Shown here: positions 8,765 through 18,673 of the stretch, piece by piece
How positions within the stretch are numbered: position 1 is the stretch's first letter
Layout of the letters: every line of letters starts with the position of its first letter
Assembly (NCBI RefSeq): GCF_001182825.2
Contig: NZ_LFYO02000003.1
Location: forward strand, 186,001-250,000
Length of the DNA: 64,000 bases
Reading direction: 5' to 3'
Origin: Streptococcus sp. X13SY08
Lineage (GTDB): Bacteria; Bacillota; Bacilli; Lactobacillales; Streptococcaceae
Translations under genes and position numbers: made by a program
The notes under the pieces: model-generated
Databases searched by the model: none
What the model was told of the DNA's origin: nothing
What the model saw: the letters and a program-made list of their open reading frames with translations, nothing else

Positions 8765-9472
8765 ATGAAAAAAGAATCATCGAACCTAAGTCTTAAAATA
8801 ATTTTTGCCTCGTTTTTTGCACTTCTTGCTGTGTTGAGTCTGGCAGCATGTTCATTGTTTAAAGGTCAAAGCATTGATGGAAAGTGGACTAGCCCGACTG
8901 CTGCACAAGAATTGTTATCAGAAGCTATGGGTGAGGCAAATGTTAAAGAAATATTTACCTATTCAGATCATACTTTTTCGGAAATTTTGACGGACGCTTC
9001 AGTGGATTTATCGATAAAAAACGATAAGGCTGTGATGCAGATTAGTATGATGGTAGATCACGCTGCATTTTTAACAGCAATGTCTGATGAATATAAGGCT
9101 GGATTGGAAGAATCATTAGCTTCTTCAGGACTAACCTATGAAGAATTGGATGATGCTTCAAAAAAACTTTACAATGAGTCCATGCCAACGGAAGAAAAAC
9201 TAAATGAGCTGATTGATCAAACGTTTGAAATGATGGCTTCTGGGATGGACAGGACTTATGATAAAGAAGCTGGAATGATTACAACTGAATTGTTCAAAGG
9301 AAAGGTTAACCGTAATAGCCGAGTAATTGAGTTGACGGACATGAATAGCCTAGCGGGCTATAGCCTGAAAGACGGAGATAAGCAATCTTATATCTATGAA
9401 GGTGGCGATAAACTTGTCTTGAATGGCGCGGCTGTAGACGGCAAAGATATGGTTTTTGAATTAGTCAAATAA
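8765..9472 (+). CDS. Predicted lipoprotein of unknown function
   Basis: 235 residues with a lipoprotein signal peptide: a positively charged start, a hydrophobic segment and the lipobox LAAC near residue 29. The mature protein would therefore be anchored to the outer face of the membrane. The rest is acidic and soluble, with no domain I can name. It includes GKWTSPTAAQELL early in the mature part, a pattern seen in small streptococcal lipoproteins that carry a beta-rich module. ATG has an AGGAGG site. It is a single gene with its own terminator. Confidence 0.75.
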   Translation: MKKESSNLSLKIIFASFFALLAVLSLAACSLFKGQSIDGKWTSPTAAQELLSEAMGEANVKEIFTYSDHTFSEILTDASVDLSIKNDKAVMQISMMVDHAAFLTAMSDEYKAGLEESLASSGLTYEELDDASKKLYNESMPTEEKLNELIDQTFEMMASGMDRTYDKEAGMITTELFKGKVNRNSRVIELTDMNSLAGYSLKDGDKQSYIYEGGDKLVLNGAAVDGKDMVFELVK

Positions 9473-9477
9473 AAGAA

Positions 9478-9516
9478 ATGAGTTTGGAGAGACGGCAATC
9501 CAAACTCATTTTTTAT
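9478..9516 (+). terminator. Terminator of the lipoprotein gene
   Basis: Perfect 11-bp stem ATGAGTTTGGA/TCCAAACTCAT followed by six T. Confidence 0.85.
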
Positions 9517-9604
9517 AGTTTTGAAAATAAGTGCAAATTTTCTGACGATTTAGTATTAACTTTATGATATAATGGTAAAAAGACTATGGAGAAGAGGTTT
9601 TCCC

Positions 9605-11092
9605 ATGACATTACTCTACCAATCAACGCGTGACGCGACCAATCGCGTTACAGCTAGTCAGGCTATTTTGCAAGGTTTGGCAGTGGACGGTGGACTCTTT
9701 ACCCCTGTTGACTTTCCGCAGGTTAATCTAGATTTTTCCCAGTTGAAACACGCCAGCTATCAGGAAGTAGCCAAGCTTGTTTTGTCTGTCTTCTTGGATG
9801 ATTTTACAGAAGAGGAGCTAGATGTTTGTATTGCATCTGCTTATGATGACAAATTTGATACAGATATCATTGCACCGATTGTTAAACTGGGTAATCAGTA
9901 CAATTTAGAACTATTCCACGGATCGACTATTGCTTTTAAAGATATGGCTTTGTCTATCTTGCCTTATTTATTGACCACTGCAGCTAAAAAGCAAGGCGTA
10001 GACCGTAAAATTGTCATTTTGACGGCTACTTCTGGAGACACTGGAAAAGCTGCTATGGCAGGATTTGCAAATGTCCCTGGGACAGAAATTATTGTCTTTT
10101 ATCCAGATGGTGCTGTTAGCAAGATTCAAGAATTGCAAATGACGACGCAAGAAGGTGCCAATACACATGTGGTTGCGATCAAAGGAAATTTTGACGATGC
10201 TCAAACGGACGTTAAACGCATGTTTAATGATGCGGAGTTGCGTCAAAAACTCTGGGATCATCAAGCGCAGTTTTCTTCAGCCAATTCTATGAATATCGGT
10301 CGCTTGATACCGCAGGTTGTCTACTATGTCTATGCTTATGCACAAATGGTGAAAACAAGCGCTATTGTGGTAGGTGATGCCATTAATATCACGGTTCCTA
10401 CGGGGGATTTTGGGAATATATTAGCGGCTTATTACGCTAGTCGTATTGGGCTTCCTGTCCATAAATTGATTTGTGCTTCCAATGAAAATAAGGTTTTGAC
10501 GGATTTCTTTGCGACTGGAATCTATGATAAAAAACGTGAATTTAAGGTGATAACTAGTCCTTCTATGGATATTTTAGTTTCATCAAACTTGGAACGTCTT
10601 ATTTTCCATTTGGTGGGTAATGATGCGGCCAAGACTAAGGAATTGATGACGTCACTTTCGGAAAAAGAAAACTATCGATTGACAGATGCTAGTCAAGAAA
10701 TTTTGGATTTGTTTGAAGCAGGCTATGCAACAGAAAGTGAGACAGCGCAGGAAATTAAGCGTGTCTACGATGAGACTGGTTACGTAGAAGACCCTCACAC
10801 GGCAGTGGCATCAGCTGTCTACCGAGATTATGTAGAGCGTACAGGAGACAAAACTCCGACTATTATTGCCTCGACAGCTAGTCCTTATAAATTTCCTCAA
10901 GTGGTAGTTGAAGCCATCAACGGCAGAAAATCGACAGATGATTTCACAGCAGTCTTGGAATTGTTTGCCCTCTCAAAAGTGGCGATCCCATCAGCTGTTA
11001 AGGGATTAGACAATGCATTAGTCGTGCATGATACGGTTGTTTCTATTGACCAAATGCAGACCGAGGTGGAAGACTATCTGGGATTGAACTAA
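9605..11092 (+). CDS. thrC: Threonine synthase
   Basis: 495 residues. This PLP enzyme converts O-phosphohomoserine to threonine. The PLP lysine is in HGSTIAFKDMALS, and the phosphate-binding loop TSGDTGKAAMAGF is present. The length suits the longer bacterial/yeast-type threonine synthases. The start is set at ATG 9605 (MTLLYQSTRD). The upstream in-frame ATG at 9572 lies on the -10 region (GATATAATGG, about 9566-9575) and would add untypical residues. It is monocistronic, closed by the hairpin at 11100-11126. Confidence 0.93.
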   Translation: MTLLYQSTRDATNRVTASQAILQGLAVDGGLFTPVDFPQVNLDFSQLKHASYQEVAKLVLSVFLDDFTEEELDVCIASAYDDKFDTDIIAPIVKLGNQYNLELFHGSTIAFKDMALSILPYLLTTAAKKQGVDRKIVILTATSGDTGKAAMAGFANVPGTEIIVFYPDGAVSKIQELQMTTQEGANTHVVAIKGNFDDAQTDVKRMFNDAELRQKLWDHQAQFSSANSMNIGRLIPQVVYYVYAYAQMVKTSAIVVGDAINITVPTGDFGNILAAYYASRIGLPVHKLICASNENKVLTDFFATGIYDKKREFKVITSPSMDILVSSNLERLIFHLVGNDAAKTKELMTSLSEKENYRLTDASQEILDLFEAGYATESETAQEIKRVYDETGYVEDPHTAVASAVYRDYVERTGDKTPTIIASTASPYKFPQVVVEAINGRKSTDDFTAVLELFALSKVAIPSAVKGLDNALVVHDTVVSIDQMQTEVEDYLGLN

Positions 11093-11099
11093 AGAATAA

Positions 11100-11130
11100 A
11101 GAAAAGAAGCGAATTGCTTCTTTTCTAATG
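11100..11130 (+). terminator. thrC terminator
   Basis: Stem AGAAAAGAAGC/GCTTCTTTTCT around a five-base loop, immediately after thrC. Confidence 0.75.
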
Positions 11131-11155
11131 TACAGAAATGATGTATAACGATAAT

Positions 11156-12436
11156 ATGACAGAAACGAAGAAAATTTTAGGACTGGCTTTACCAGCGATG
11201 GCAGAGAATTTTTTACAGATGCTGATGAGTATGGTGGATTCTTATTTAATTGCATTTTTAGGAATTTCCACTCTATCAGGAGTGTCGGTGGCTGGAAATA
11301 TTCTCAGCATCTATCAGGCGCTTTTTATTGCGCTTGGTGCAGCTGTGTCGTCCGTCATTGCCAAGTATCTTGGGCAAGGAAATCAAGCGGAAGTTGCTAA
11401 GCAATCCAGTCAAGCTCTGCTATTGACGACAATTCTCAGTTTGTTTTTGGGAATGCTCTCCCTTTTTGGAGGAAATTCTATGCTAGCCCTTTTAGGGACG
11501 GAAACGGTAGTCGCTCGCATTGGAGGTCTCTATCTAGCTTGGGTTGGCGGAGCATCACTATTTCTGGGGCTAATGACGACCTTGGGTAGCATTTTACGAG
11601 CTAGCGGACGGACGCAGGTGCCCATGTATGTCGGTCTTTTATCCAACGCTCTTAATCTAGCTTTGTCTGCGCTTTTTGTTTTCATTCTCCAGTGGGGTGT
11701 AGCAGGTGTGGCGCTTGGGACAGTCATTGCAAGAGCTGTGGGAGCCTTGATCTTATGGAAACTTTTGCCGTTTAAGCTACCAAGGTTGACAAAAAAATGG
11801 GAGCTTGATTTGTTCCACATAGCATTTTCTGCTGCTGGTGAACGCCTTATGATGCGGGCTGGTGATGTCGTCATCGTGGCCTTGATTGTTTCTTTGGGAA
11901 CAGCTGCGGTGGCGGGGAATTCCATTGGGGAGACACTGACACAATTCAATTATATGCCAGGACTTGGATTCGCGACGGCGACTGTTATCTTGGTTGCCAA
12001 TGCTCGTGGAGCAGGGGATTTGCTTGCTGTAAAATCGATTATCAAACGAAGTTTTCTACTTTCTCTTACTTTCATGTTGCTGATTTCAGGAATCCTATTT
12101 TCGTTTGGGCAATCTTTAACTTATCTCTATACGGATCATTCCGATGCGGTAGCAGCTAGTTTGATAGTGCTTTTAGCCTCTTTTGTGGGAACTCCTGCAA
12201 CTGCTGGAACACTGATTTACACAGCGGCTTGGCAGGGTGCAGGCAACGCACGCTTGCCATTTTACGCAACGACCATTGGGATGTGGTGTATTCGCATTGG
12301 TGTCGGCTATGTTTTGACGCAGATGCTTGATTTTGGAGTAGCAGGCGTATGGATTGCCACGATTTTAGATAACATTTTTCGTTGGTTCTTTTTATATTTC
12401 ATGTTTTTAAAACAATTTAAGGTTTCTTTAAGTTAA
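11156..12436 (+). CDS. MATE family efflux transporter
   Basis: About 426 residues with twelve hydrophobic segments and the MATE N-terminal pattern LALPAMAENFLQMLMSMVDSYLIA in its first helix. The product is probably a Na+- or H+-coupled exporter of cationic drugs or metabolites in the cytoplasmic membrane. ATG at 11156 (MTETKK) is preferred by comparison with relatives. ATG codons at 11138 and 11141 are also in frame, and none has a clear ribosome binding site. The substrate cannot be told from sequence. It stands alone between two terminators. Confidence 0.88.
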   Translation: MTETKKILGLALPAMAENFLQMLMSMVDSYLIAFLGISTLSGVSVAGNILSIYQALFIALGAAVSSVIAKYLGQGNQAEVAKQSSQALLLTTILSLFLGMLSLFGGNSMLALLGTETVVARIGGLYLAWVGGASLFLGLMTTLGSILRASGRTQVPMYVGLLSNALNLALSALFVFILQWGVAGVALGTVIARAVGALILWKLLPFKLPRLTKKWELDLFHIAFSAAGERLMMRAGDVVIVALIVSLGTAAVAGNSIGETLTQFNYMPGLGFATATVILVANARGAGDLLAVKSIIKRSFLLSLTFMLLISGILFSFGQSLTYLYTDHSDAVAASLIVLLASFVGTPATAGTLIYTAAWQGAGNARLPFYATTIGMWCIRIGVGYVLTQMLDFGVAGVWIATILDNIFRWFFLYFMFLKQFKVSLS

Positions 12437-12475
12437 CATTTGTATACTCAAGTTATTCTTTTTCATATATCTCCC

Positions 12476-12508
12476 AAAGAGACCAAGTTTTACTTGGTCT
12501 CTTTGACT
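12476..12508 (+). terminator. Terminator after the MATE gene
   Basis: Perfect 12-bp stem AAAGAGACCAAG/CTTGGTCTCTTT with a five-base loop. Confidence 0.8.
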
Positions 12509-12522
12509 TTGTCTCCTGAAAT

Positions 12523-12551
12523 TTTCTGCTTTTTAGAGAAAATGGTATAAT
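12523..12551 (+). promoter_or_regulatory. Mevalonate operon promoter
   Basis: Extended -10 TGGTATAAT (TATAAT 12546-12551) with a weak -35 TTTCTG 17 bases upstream, 32 bases before mvaK1. Confidence 0.6.
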
Positions 12552-12583
12552 AGGTAAGATAACATACTAAAGAGGGAAATTTT

Positions 12584-13507
12584 GTGATTCAAGGGAAATC
12601 AACTGGGAAAATTATTTTAATGGGGGAGCATGCGGTTGTCTATGGGCAGCCGGCTATTGCCATGCCTTTTTCTGCAATTGAAATCGTATCAACGGTTACA
12701 GAAGCTGGGCAGGCGCTTACAGTCTCCTGTGATTTTTATAGTGGTTTAGTTCACGAGATGCCCAAAGTATGGGAAAGTTTAAAACATGCTATTCGCTTTT
12801 CTCTTTACCGCATCGGGGCGCCTACTGATCCCGCTATTCATATCGAAATTACGTCGACCATTCCTGCAGAACGCGGAATGGGTTCTAGTGCAGCAGTGGC
12901 GGTTGCAGTAGCACGCTCTCTCTTTGCGTTTTATGACAAGGAGTTGACCAATGAGGAATTGTGGGATATCGTACAGTCTTCTGAAAAAATTGCCCACGGT
13001 AATCCTTCGGGTGTGGATGCGGCGACAACGAGTGGAACTTCACCAGTTTTTTTTGTGAAAAACCAACCCATTGAACCAATAAATGTTCATTTAGATGCAT
13101 ACTTGGTAGTGGCAGATACAGGTAAAACGGGTCATACGTTAGAAGCTATTGAGGATGTAGCTCTGTTGTTGGCGGAAAATGCCGTAGCGCAAGAGTGGAT
13201 TGAGGCATTGGGAGCCTTGACCCAAGAGGCTAAGAGATGTTTACTGGAAAATCGGCCTGAAGATTTGGGAGCTATTATGAGTCAAGCTCATACTTATTTG
13301 CAACACTTGGGTGTCTCTGATCCTCTACTGGACGGATTTATTTCCATTGCTCAAGAAAATGGTGCTCTCGGTGCTAAATTAACAGGTGGTGGTCGTGGTG
13401 GATGCATGATTGCCTTGGTAAAAGATCAGTTACAGGCTAGAGACTTGGCAGATATACTCATGGAAGCAAGTGCCAAGCAAACCTGGATACAATTTTTAGG
13501 AGAATAA
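12584..13507 (+). CDS. mvaK1: Mevalonate kinase
   Basis: 307 residues, GHMP kinase family. The product phosphorylates mevalonate with ATP, the first kinase step to isopentenyl diphosphate. Visible motifs are GEHAVVYGQPAIAMP near the N-terminus, the phosphate loop PAERGMGSSAAVAVA, and the C-terminal KLTGGGRGGCM loop. It has a GTG start with GAGGGA upstream. It is first of four genes in a tight operon (one base before mvaD), the standard streptococcal order. In pneumococcus the enzyme is feedback-inhibited by diphosphomevalonate. Confidence 0.95.
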   Translation: MIQGKSTGKIILMGEHAVVYGQPAIAMPFSAIEIVSTVTEAGQALTVSCDFYSGLVHEMPKVWESLKHAIRFSLYRIGAPTDPAIHIEITSTIPAERGMGSSAAVAVAVARSLFAFYDKELTNEELWDIVQSSEKIAHGNPSGVDAATTSGTSPVFFVKNQPIEPINVHLDAYLVVADTGKTGHTLEAIEDVALLLAENAVAQEWIEALGALTQEAKRCLLENRPEDLGAIMSQAHTYLQHLGVSDPLLDGFISIAQENGALGAKLTGGGRGGCMIALVKDQLQARDLADILMEASAKQTWIQFLGE

Positions 13508-13508
13508 G

Positions 13509-14549
13509 ATGACGCAAAAAATAGGTATCGCGCGTGCACATACCAATATTGCTTTAATAAAATATTGGGGCAAACGAGATAAAGAATTATTTTTGCCCAT
13601 GAATTCGAGTTTGTCTTTGACCTTGGATGCTTTTTATACAGATACAAAGGTCATTTTTGATGACAAATTTGAGTCAGATAGCTTTTATCTCAATGGGAAA
13701 TTACAATCTCAAAAAGAAATTGAAAAAATTTCTCGTTTTTTAGATTTATTTCGCGAATATATAGGTGAGGACAAATTTGCTTGCGTGGAGAGTTTGAATT
13801 TTGTACCAACGGCAGCAGGACTCGCTAGTTCAGCTTCAGCCTTTGCAGCATTTGCCATGGCCATCAATCAGGCATTGGACTTGCAGATGTCATCACAACA
13901 ATTATCTACATTTGCTCGTCGCGGTTCAGGATCAAGCACTCGTAGCTTGTTCGGTGGTTTTGTCGAATGGGACATGGGGACTAGTTCGGAAGATTCAATG
14001 GCTCGTCCTATTGACGATGCAGATTGGGGAATCGGGATGCTAATTTTGGCAGTTGATACTAATCAGAAAAAAATTGCTAGTCGTGTTGGTATGGATCATA
14101 CGGTGGCAACCTCGTCATTCTATGAGGCTTGGGTGGCGACAGCTAAAGAGGATTTACGTGCGATTAAAGAAGCCATCAAGGCGCATGATTTCGAGGCAGT
14201 TGGACGCATTACAGAGCACAACGGCATGAAAATGCACGCGACGACTCTTTCGGCCAATCCGCCTTTTGCCTATTGGACAACAGATACTTTGAAAGCACAG
14301 GAAGCTGTCCGAAACGTGCGTGAGGATTTGGGAATTCCTGCCTATATGACCATGGATGCGGGCCCAAATGTCAAAGTGCTCTGCCGTCAAGAAGATATGG
14401 ATGATCTCCAAAGTGCCCTAGCAACCTATCTGCCGGCTGAGCGAATCATCCCCTCTCTTCCAGGTGATGGTGCACGTACTTTGACAGAAAAGGAATGGCG
14501 TTCGTCTCTTGCCGCATTTGCAGACAATCAGAAGGAAATCATGGTATGA
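13509..14549 (+). CDS. mvaD: Diphosphomevalonate decarboxylase
   Basis: 346 residues, GHMP superfamily. The product makes isopentenyl diphosphate from diphosphomevalonate with ATP-dependent decarboxylation. Motifs include HTNIALIKYWGKRD at the N-terminus, the phosphate loop NFVPTAAGLASSASAFAA, and DAGPNVKVL near the C-terminus. The length is slightly over the usual 315-335. It starts one base after mvaK1 and overlaps mvaK2 by ATGA, so translational coupling is likely. Confidence 0.95.
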   Translation: MTQKIGIARAHTNIALIKYWGKRDKELFLPMNSSLSLTLDAFYTDTKVIFDDKFESDSFYLNGKLQSQKEIEKISRFLDLFREYIGEDKFACVESLNFVPTAAGLASSASAFAAFAMAINQALDLQMSSQQLSTFARRGSGSSTRSLFGGFVEWDMGTSSEDSMARPIDDADWGIGMLILAVDTNQKKIASRVGMDHTVATSSFYEAWVATAKEDLRAIKEAIKAHDFEAVGRITEHNGMKMHATTLSANPPFAYWTTDTLKAQEAVRNVREDLGIPAYMTMDAGPNVKVLCRQEDMDDLQSALATYLPAERIIPSLPGDGARTLTEKEWRSSLAAFADNQKEIMV

Positions 14550-15495
14550 GAGTTCAAGAAAAAGCGCCGGGGAAACTCTATCTAGCTGGGGAATATGCAG
14601 TTGTAGAAGCGGGGTATCCTGCTCTTATTGCTGCCATGGATCAATATATCACAGTGACGGCTGAAAAATCTGAAAGTGGCAGACTTTATTCAAGTCAAAA
14701 TCCCAGTCTGGTGCTAGCGTGGAAAAGGGAAAGTGGACAGCTTTCTTTCTCGATGAAGCATCCTTATGCTTCAATAGAAAGTGCCATGAGGACAGCGGAA
14801 ACTTATGCAGTTGAGCAAGGCTGCTCGGCGCAAGGACATTACCACCTTTCGGTAGATTCTGAATTGGATCACGCTGAAACTGGAACCAAGTACGGACTCG
14901 GTTCATCGGGTGCGGTAACGGTAGCAGTTATAAAATCCCTCTTGGCCTATTATGGTCTTTCTAAGCATCCGCTAGTCATTTATAAACTAGCAGTCCTAGC
15001 TCAGATGAAGCTAGAAATGACTGGATCTTTTGGGGATATAGCAGCATCTAGCTTTGGGGGTGTCATTGCCTATTCTTCTGTCAATCGTACTTGGTTGTCC
15101 CAAGCTATGGCTAGGCAATCCATCAAGGAACTTGTGGACTCAGAGTGGAAAAATCTGGAGATTAGAGCAGTTCAATTGCCAATGTCTATTCAGTTGATGG
15201 TGGGATGGACAGGGGCGTCAGCTTCAACGGACCAATTGGTTCAGCACTTCTTGAAAATCGCCAGCTTTTACAAGAATTTTCACAGGCCATGGGCTTGGTC
15301 ATCGAGACACCCTTGTTAAAGACCCTTTGTGAGGTGGCTAGTCGGCACGGTGCGCCAGCTAAAACATCAGGCGCTGGTGGTGGAGACTGTGGTATCTGTT
15401 TTGTGGCTCAGCCCCTTATGCGCTCCGCTATTGCCCAAGAATGGAGCCAAAAAGGGATTCAACCACTGACTATTTCAATCGCCCCGAGGGCTTAA
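14546..15495 (+). pseudogene. mvaK2: Phosphomevalonate kinase, broken by an internal deletion
   Basis: It starts at ATG 14546 overlapping the mvaD stop and reads MRVQEKAPGKLYLAGEYAVVE with the GHMP loop KYGLGSSGAVTVAV. At GWTGASASTDQLVQH (about 15250) the frame is lost, and a second frame resumes ENRQLLQEFSQAMGLVIETP with the C-terminal KTSGAGGGDCGIC. The helical segment normally between these points is missing and the join is out of frame. Both kinase motifs survive but on different frames. The enzyme is essential for growth in relatives without exogenous mevalonate, so a sequence error is likely. The TGA of the first frame is near 15319. Confidence 0.88.
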
Positions 15496-15503
15496 GGAGA
15501 ATT

Positions 15504-16531
15504 ATGTATCATTACACAGCTATGAATCGCAAGGATCAGCATGTGGGTCTAGCAAATCGGCAATTTACGATGGAACCGGCTAAGGATTTTGCGGAAACAC
15601 GTTTTGTTCATCAATCGCTACCGGAAATGAAGGTAGATGATGTGGATATGTCTACGACCGTTGCCGGCATCAAGATGGATGTACCGTGATTAGCTATTTA
15701 GCAAATATTCCCGTAGCATCGGGTTCTGTCAGTGCGGGCATCAAGGACCCAAGTGTAGCAAAGACTTTTTCAGTCTTGCGCTTTGAAAATCCTGATGGGA
15801 TTATCTTTGCTAATTTGGGTGCTCACCATGATGTTGAAAACGCTAAGCGTGCAGTGGATTTGTTAGAAGCCAACGCTCTTCAAATTCATCTCAATGCGCC
15901 GCAAGAAATCGTCATGCCTGAAGGAGATCGCGATTTCTCCATGTGGTTGACCAATATTGAAAAAATCGTTAGGGAAATTGAAGTTCCAGTCATCGTTAAA
16001 GAAGTTGGCTTTGGGATGAGTCGTGAGACGGTCCAACAATTAGCTTCGGTCGGTGTTAAAACGGTGGATGTTTCGGGTACGGGTGGTACGGATTTTATTA
16101 AAATTGAAAACACGCGTCGTGTTATGGACTTTTATGACTTTTTAGAAGGACAATGGGGACAATCAACGGTGACATCGATTGTCGAAGCCATGTCTCTTCC
16201 TGAAGATATTCGTCCGCAAATCATTGCCTCCGGTGGTGTCAAAAATCCGTTAGATATTGTCAAGGCTTTGGCGCTCGGTGCAGATCTGGTCGGCATGTCC
16301 AATCGTTTCTTGAGATATTTCCGTGAAACTCATCAACTAGAAAGCACACTCAATCAAATGATTTCTTTCAAAGATTTCACACGTGAGTTGATGACCTTGG
16401 CAGGCGCGAAAACGATTGCCGAGTTGCGCCAAAAAGATATGCTTTTAGGGTCCGATGTCCAAAACTGGTGTCAGGCACGAGGAATTGATTGGCAATCTTA
16501 TGCTAACCGTTCACGTTTGAAAAGAAACTGA
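15504..16531 (+). pseudogene. fni: Type 2 isopentenyl-diphosphate isomerase, broken by a deletion
   Basis: The product interconverts IPP and DMAPP using FMN and NADPH. The first frame (ATG 15504, AAGGAG site) reads MYHYTAMNRKDQHVGLA to TTVAGIKMDVP and stops at 15687. The other frame resumes at about 15700 with IPVASGSVSAGIKDPS and continues through VIVKEVGFGMS, DVSGTGGTDF and SGGVKNPLD to 16531. The FMN-contacting segment usually reading FFINAMTGGSE is absent, roughly 60 nt and out of frame. It is last in the mevalonate operon. The call is firm; whether the break is real is doubtful. Confidence 0.88.
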
Positions 16532-16536
16532 CAAGG

Positions 16537-16571
16537 ATCTGGAACAGAAATGGTTCCAGATTCTTTTTTTG
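16537..16571 (+). terminator. Mevalonate operon terminator
   Basis: Perfect nine-bp stem ATCTGGAAC/GTTCCAGAT followed by TTCTTTTTTT. Confidence 0.85.
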
Positions 16572-16940
16572 AACCGTTTATTTTGCAGACGCGGTGATGG
16601 AGTATTCTTTAATCCACTGGTAAATCGGTATTCTCATCCTTGAATAAAAGAGAGCAAGTCAAGAGCGGTAAATCACGTAAAATGACGATTCCGATTTTGT
16701 CTCCACTTTCTTATTTTAAAGTGTTCAACCTAAAAAGGTCTATCCTCAGATTTTTTACTCCCATCTGCGTAAAGTGGATGAGGGAGGCTGCTGTCTCTTG
16801 CAGTGCAAGAATTAGAACTTCCAATCAATCACTGTGTCGAACTGCTATCGCTCAAAAAGTGAAACGAAGTAAGACTTTTATCCAGTTTCCATTTTTTTAT
16901 ACATTTTTACGCATATTTATGATAAAATAAGAAAAAATAA
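16572..16940 (-). other. Gene-free stretch with probable gene remnant
   Basis: No intact gene is present. On the minus strand short protein-like tracts are visible, such as RIPIYQWIKEYSITASAK ending in a stop near 16577 and ALQETAASLIHFTQMG near 16770-16800. They are in different frames without starts, which suggests the eroded or deleted remains of a minus-strand gene I cannot name. The right end contains a possible -10 (GATAAAAT, about 16920) for the next operon. Confidence 0.3.
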
Positions 16941-16954
16941 AAAGGAGTTTGACG

Positions 16955-17221
16955 ATGAAAGCAATTGTGACAGTAGTTGGGAAAGACAGTAAGGGAATTG
17001 TTGCTGGAGTAGCAGGGAAATTGGCTACCTTAGGACTCAACATTGATGATATATCGCAGACTGTTTTGGATCAGTATTTTACCATGATGGCGGTAGTATC
17101 CACTGAGGAAACTTATGATTTCACAGCTCTTCGCACAGAATTGGAACAGTTTGGTCAGACTCTGAATGTTAAAATTAATATTCAAAGCGCAGCCATTTTT
17201 GATGCTATGTATAATTTATAA
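16955..17221 (+). CDS. ACT domain protein (UPF0237)
   Basis: 88 residues forming a single ACT domain, starting MKAIVTVVGKDSKGIVAGVAG. ACT domains bind small ligands, often amino acids, and related proteins act as regulatory subunits. ATG 16955 has AAGGAG seven bases upstream; the in-frame TTG at 16949 is less likely. It is followed after seven bases by the DUF711 gene. The two are paired in many Firmicutes, implying a shared but undefined function. Confidence 0.9.
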   Translation: MKAIVTVVGKDSKGIVAGVAGKLATLGLNIDDISQTVLDQYFTMMAVVSTEETYDFTALRTELEQFGQTLNVKINIQSAAIFDAMYNL

Positions 17222-17231
17222 GAGGTGAATG

Positions 17232-18569
17232 ATGGATATTAGACAAGTTCGTGAAACAATTGAGATGATTGAGGAGCAGCACTTTGACATTCGGACGATT
17301 ACGATGGGGATTTCTCTTCTTGATTGTATTGATTCAGATATTGAGAAAGCTGCGCAAAAAATCTATGATAAAATTACGACCAAAGCAGCAAACCTAGTGG
17401 CGGTCGGAAATGACATTGCGACTGAGTTGGGTATTCCTATTGTCAATAAGCGAGTATCTGTTACACCGATTGCACTGATTGGTGCAGCGACGGATAGTGA
17501 TGACTATCTACCATTGGCACATACGCTTGATAGAGCTGCGCATGAAATTGGAGTGGATTTTATTGGCGGATTTTCTGCATTGGTCCAAAAAGGCTATCAA
17601 AAGGGAGATGAAATTCTCATTAACTCCATCCCACAAGCTTTGGCAGAAACTAGTAAGGTCTGTGCATCGGTCAATATTGGCTCCACTAAATCTGGCATTA
17701 ACATGACAGCTGTCCGTGATATGGGACGAATTATTAAAGAGACAGCGGATGCTTCTGATATGGGAGCGGCTAAGTTGGTTGTTTTTGCTAACGCAGTGGA
17801 GGATAATCCCTTTATGGCGGGTGCCTTTCACGGTATTGGAGAAGCTGATGTGGTCATTAATGTCGGTGTATCTGGACCTGGTGTGGTCAAGCGTGCTCTT
17901 GAAAAAGTTCGTGGTGAGAGTTTTGATATGGTCGCAGAAACGGTCAAGAAAACAGCTTTTAAAATCACGCGGATTGGACAGTTAGTGGGTCAAATGGCAT
18001 CTGAGCGCCTTGGTGTCAAATTCGGAATTGTAGATTTATCGCTTGCACCGACTCCTGCAGTGGGAGACTCAGTTGCGCGTGTTCTCGAAGAAATGGGCTT
18101 GGATATGGTCGGAACCCACGGAACAACGGCTGCGCTGGCACTTCTCAATGATGCAGTCAAAAAAGGTGGAGTGATGGCTTGTAACCAAGTTGGTGGTTTA
18201 TCGGGTGCCTTCATTCCTGTTTCCGAGGATGAAGGGATGATTGCTGCGGTGCAAACTGGCTCGCTAAATTTGGAAAAATTAGAAGCTATGACAGCGATTT
18301 GTTCAGTTGGCTTGGATATGATTGCTATTCCGGGAGATACGCCTTACGAAACCATCGCGGCCATGATTGCGGACGAAGCTGCTATCGGCGTCATCAATCA
18401 AAAAACCACTGCAGTACGGATTATTCCAAAAGGTAAAGAGGGGGATATGATTGAGTTTGGTGGGCTCTTAGGAACGGCTCCTGTTATGAAAGTCAATCAC
18501 CATTCATCGGCAGATTTTATTGCGCGTGGTGGACAAATCCCAGCACCCATCCATTCCTTCAAAAACTAG
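17232..18569 (+). CDS. PFL-like family protein (DUF711/UPF0210)
   Basis: 445 residues, the usual length for UPF0210. The fold is related to pyruvate formate-lyase, but no biochemical role is firmly established to my knowledge. Glycine-rich segments such as [15 protein letters not shown] and [21 protein letters not shown] are characteristic. The second ATG (17232) is preferred because the GAGGTG site would overlap the first ATG at 17229. It is co-transcribed with the ACT gene and ends at the hairpin at 18601-18638. Confidence 0.9.
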   Translation: MDIRQVRETIEMIEEQHFDIRTITMGISLLDCIDSDIEKAAQKIYDKITTKAANLVAVGNDIATELGIPIVNKRVSVTPIALIGAATDSDDYLPLAHTLDRAAHEIGVDFIGGFSALVQKGYQKGDEILINSIPQALAETSKVCASVNIGSTKSGINMTAVRDMGRIIKETADASDMGAAKLVVFANAVEDNPFMAGAFHGIGEADVVINVGVSGPGVVKRALEKVRGESFDMVAETVKKTAFKITRIGQLVGQMASERLGVKFGIVDLSLAPTPAVGDSVARVLEEMGLDMVGTHGTTAALALLNDAVKKGGVMACNQVGGLSGAFIPVSEDEGMIAAVQTGSLNLEKLEAMTAICSVGLDMIAIPGDTPYETIAAMIADEAAIGVINQKTTAVRIIPKGKEGDMIEFGGLLGTAPVMKVNHHSSADFIARGGQIPAPIHSFKN

Positions 18570-18600
18570 TCCAAGAAGAGTGAGACAAATAAATCATATA

Positions 18601-18639
18601 AAAAAGAGTTTGGAACCTTTTGTCCCCAACTCTTTTTTG
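18601..18639 (+). terminator. Terminator after the DUF711 gene
   Basis: Stem AAAAAGAGTTTGG/CCAACTCTTTTTT with one bulge and a T run. Confidence 0.75.
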
Positions 18640-18673
18640 CTATAATATAGGAAAAAAGTGAGGAGGAGCAGAC

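Noticed and set aside
11530..11949. Long antisense frame (139 codons) opposite the MATE gene
   Set aside because: It has no ribosome binding site, an unnatural composition and lies wholly inside a well-supported gene; it is a shadow.
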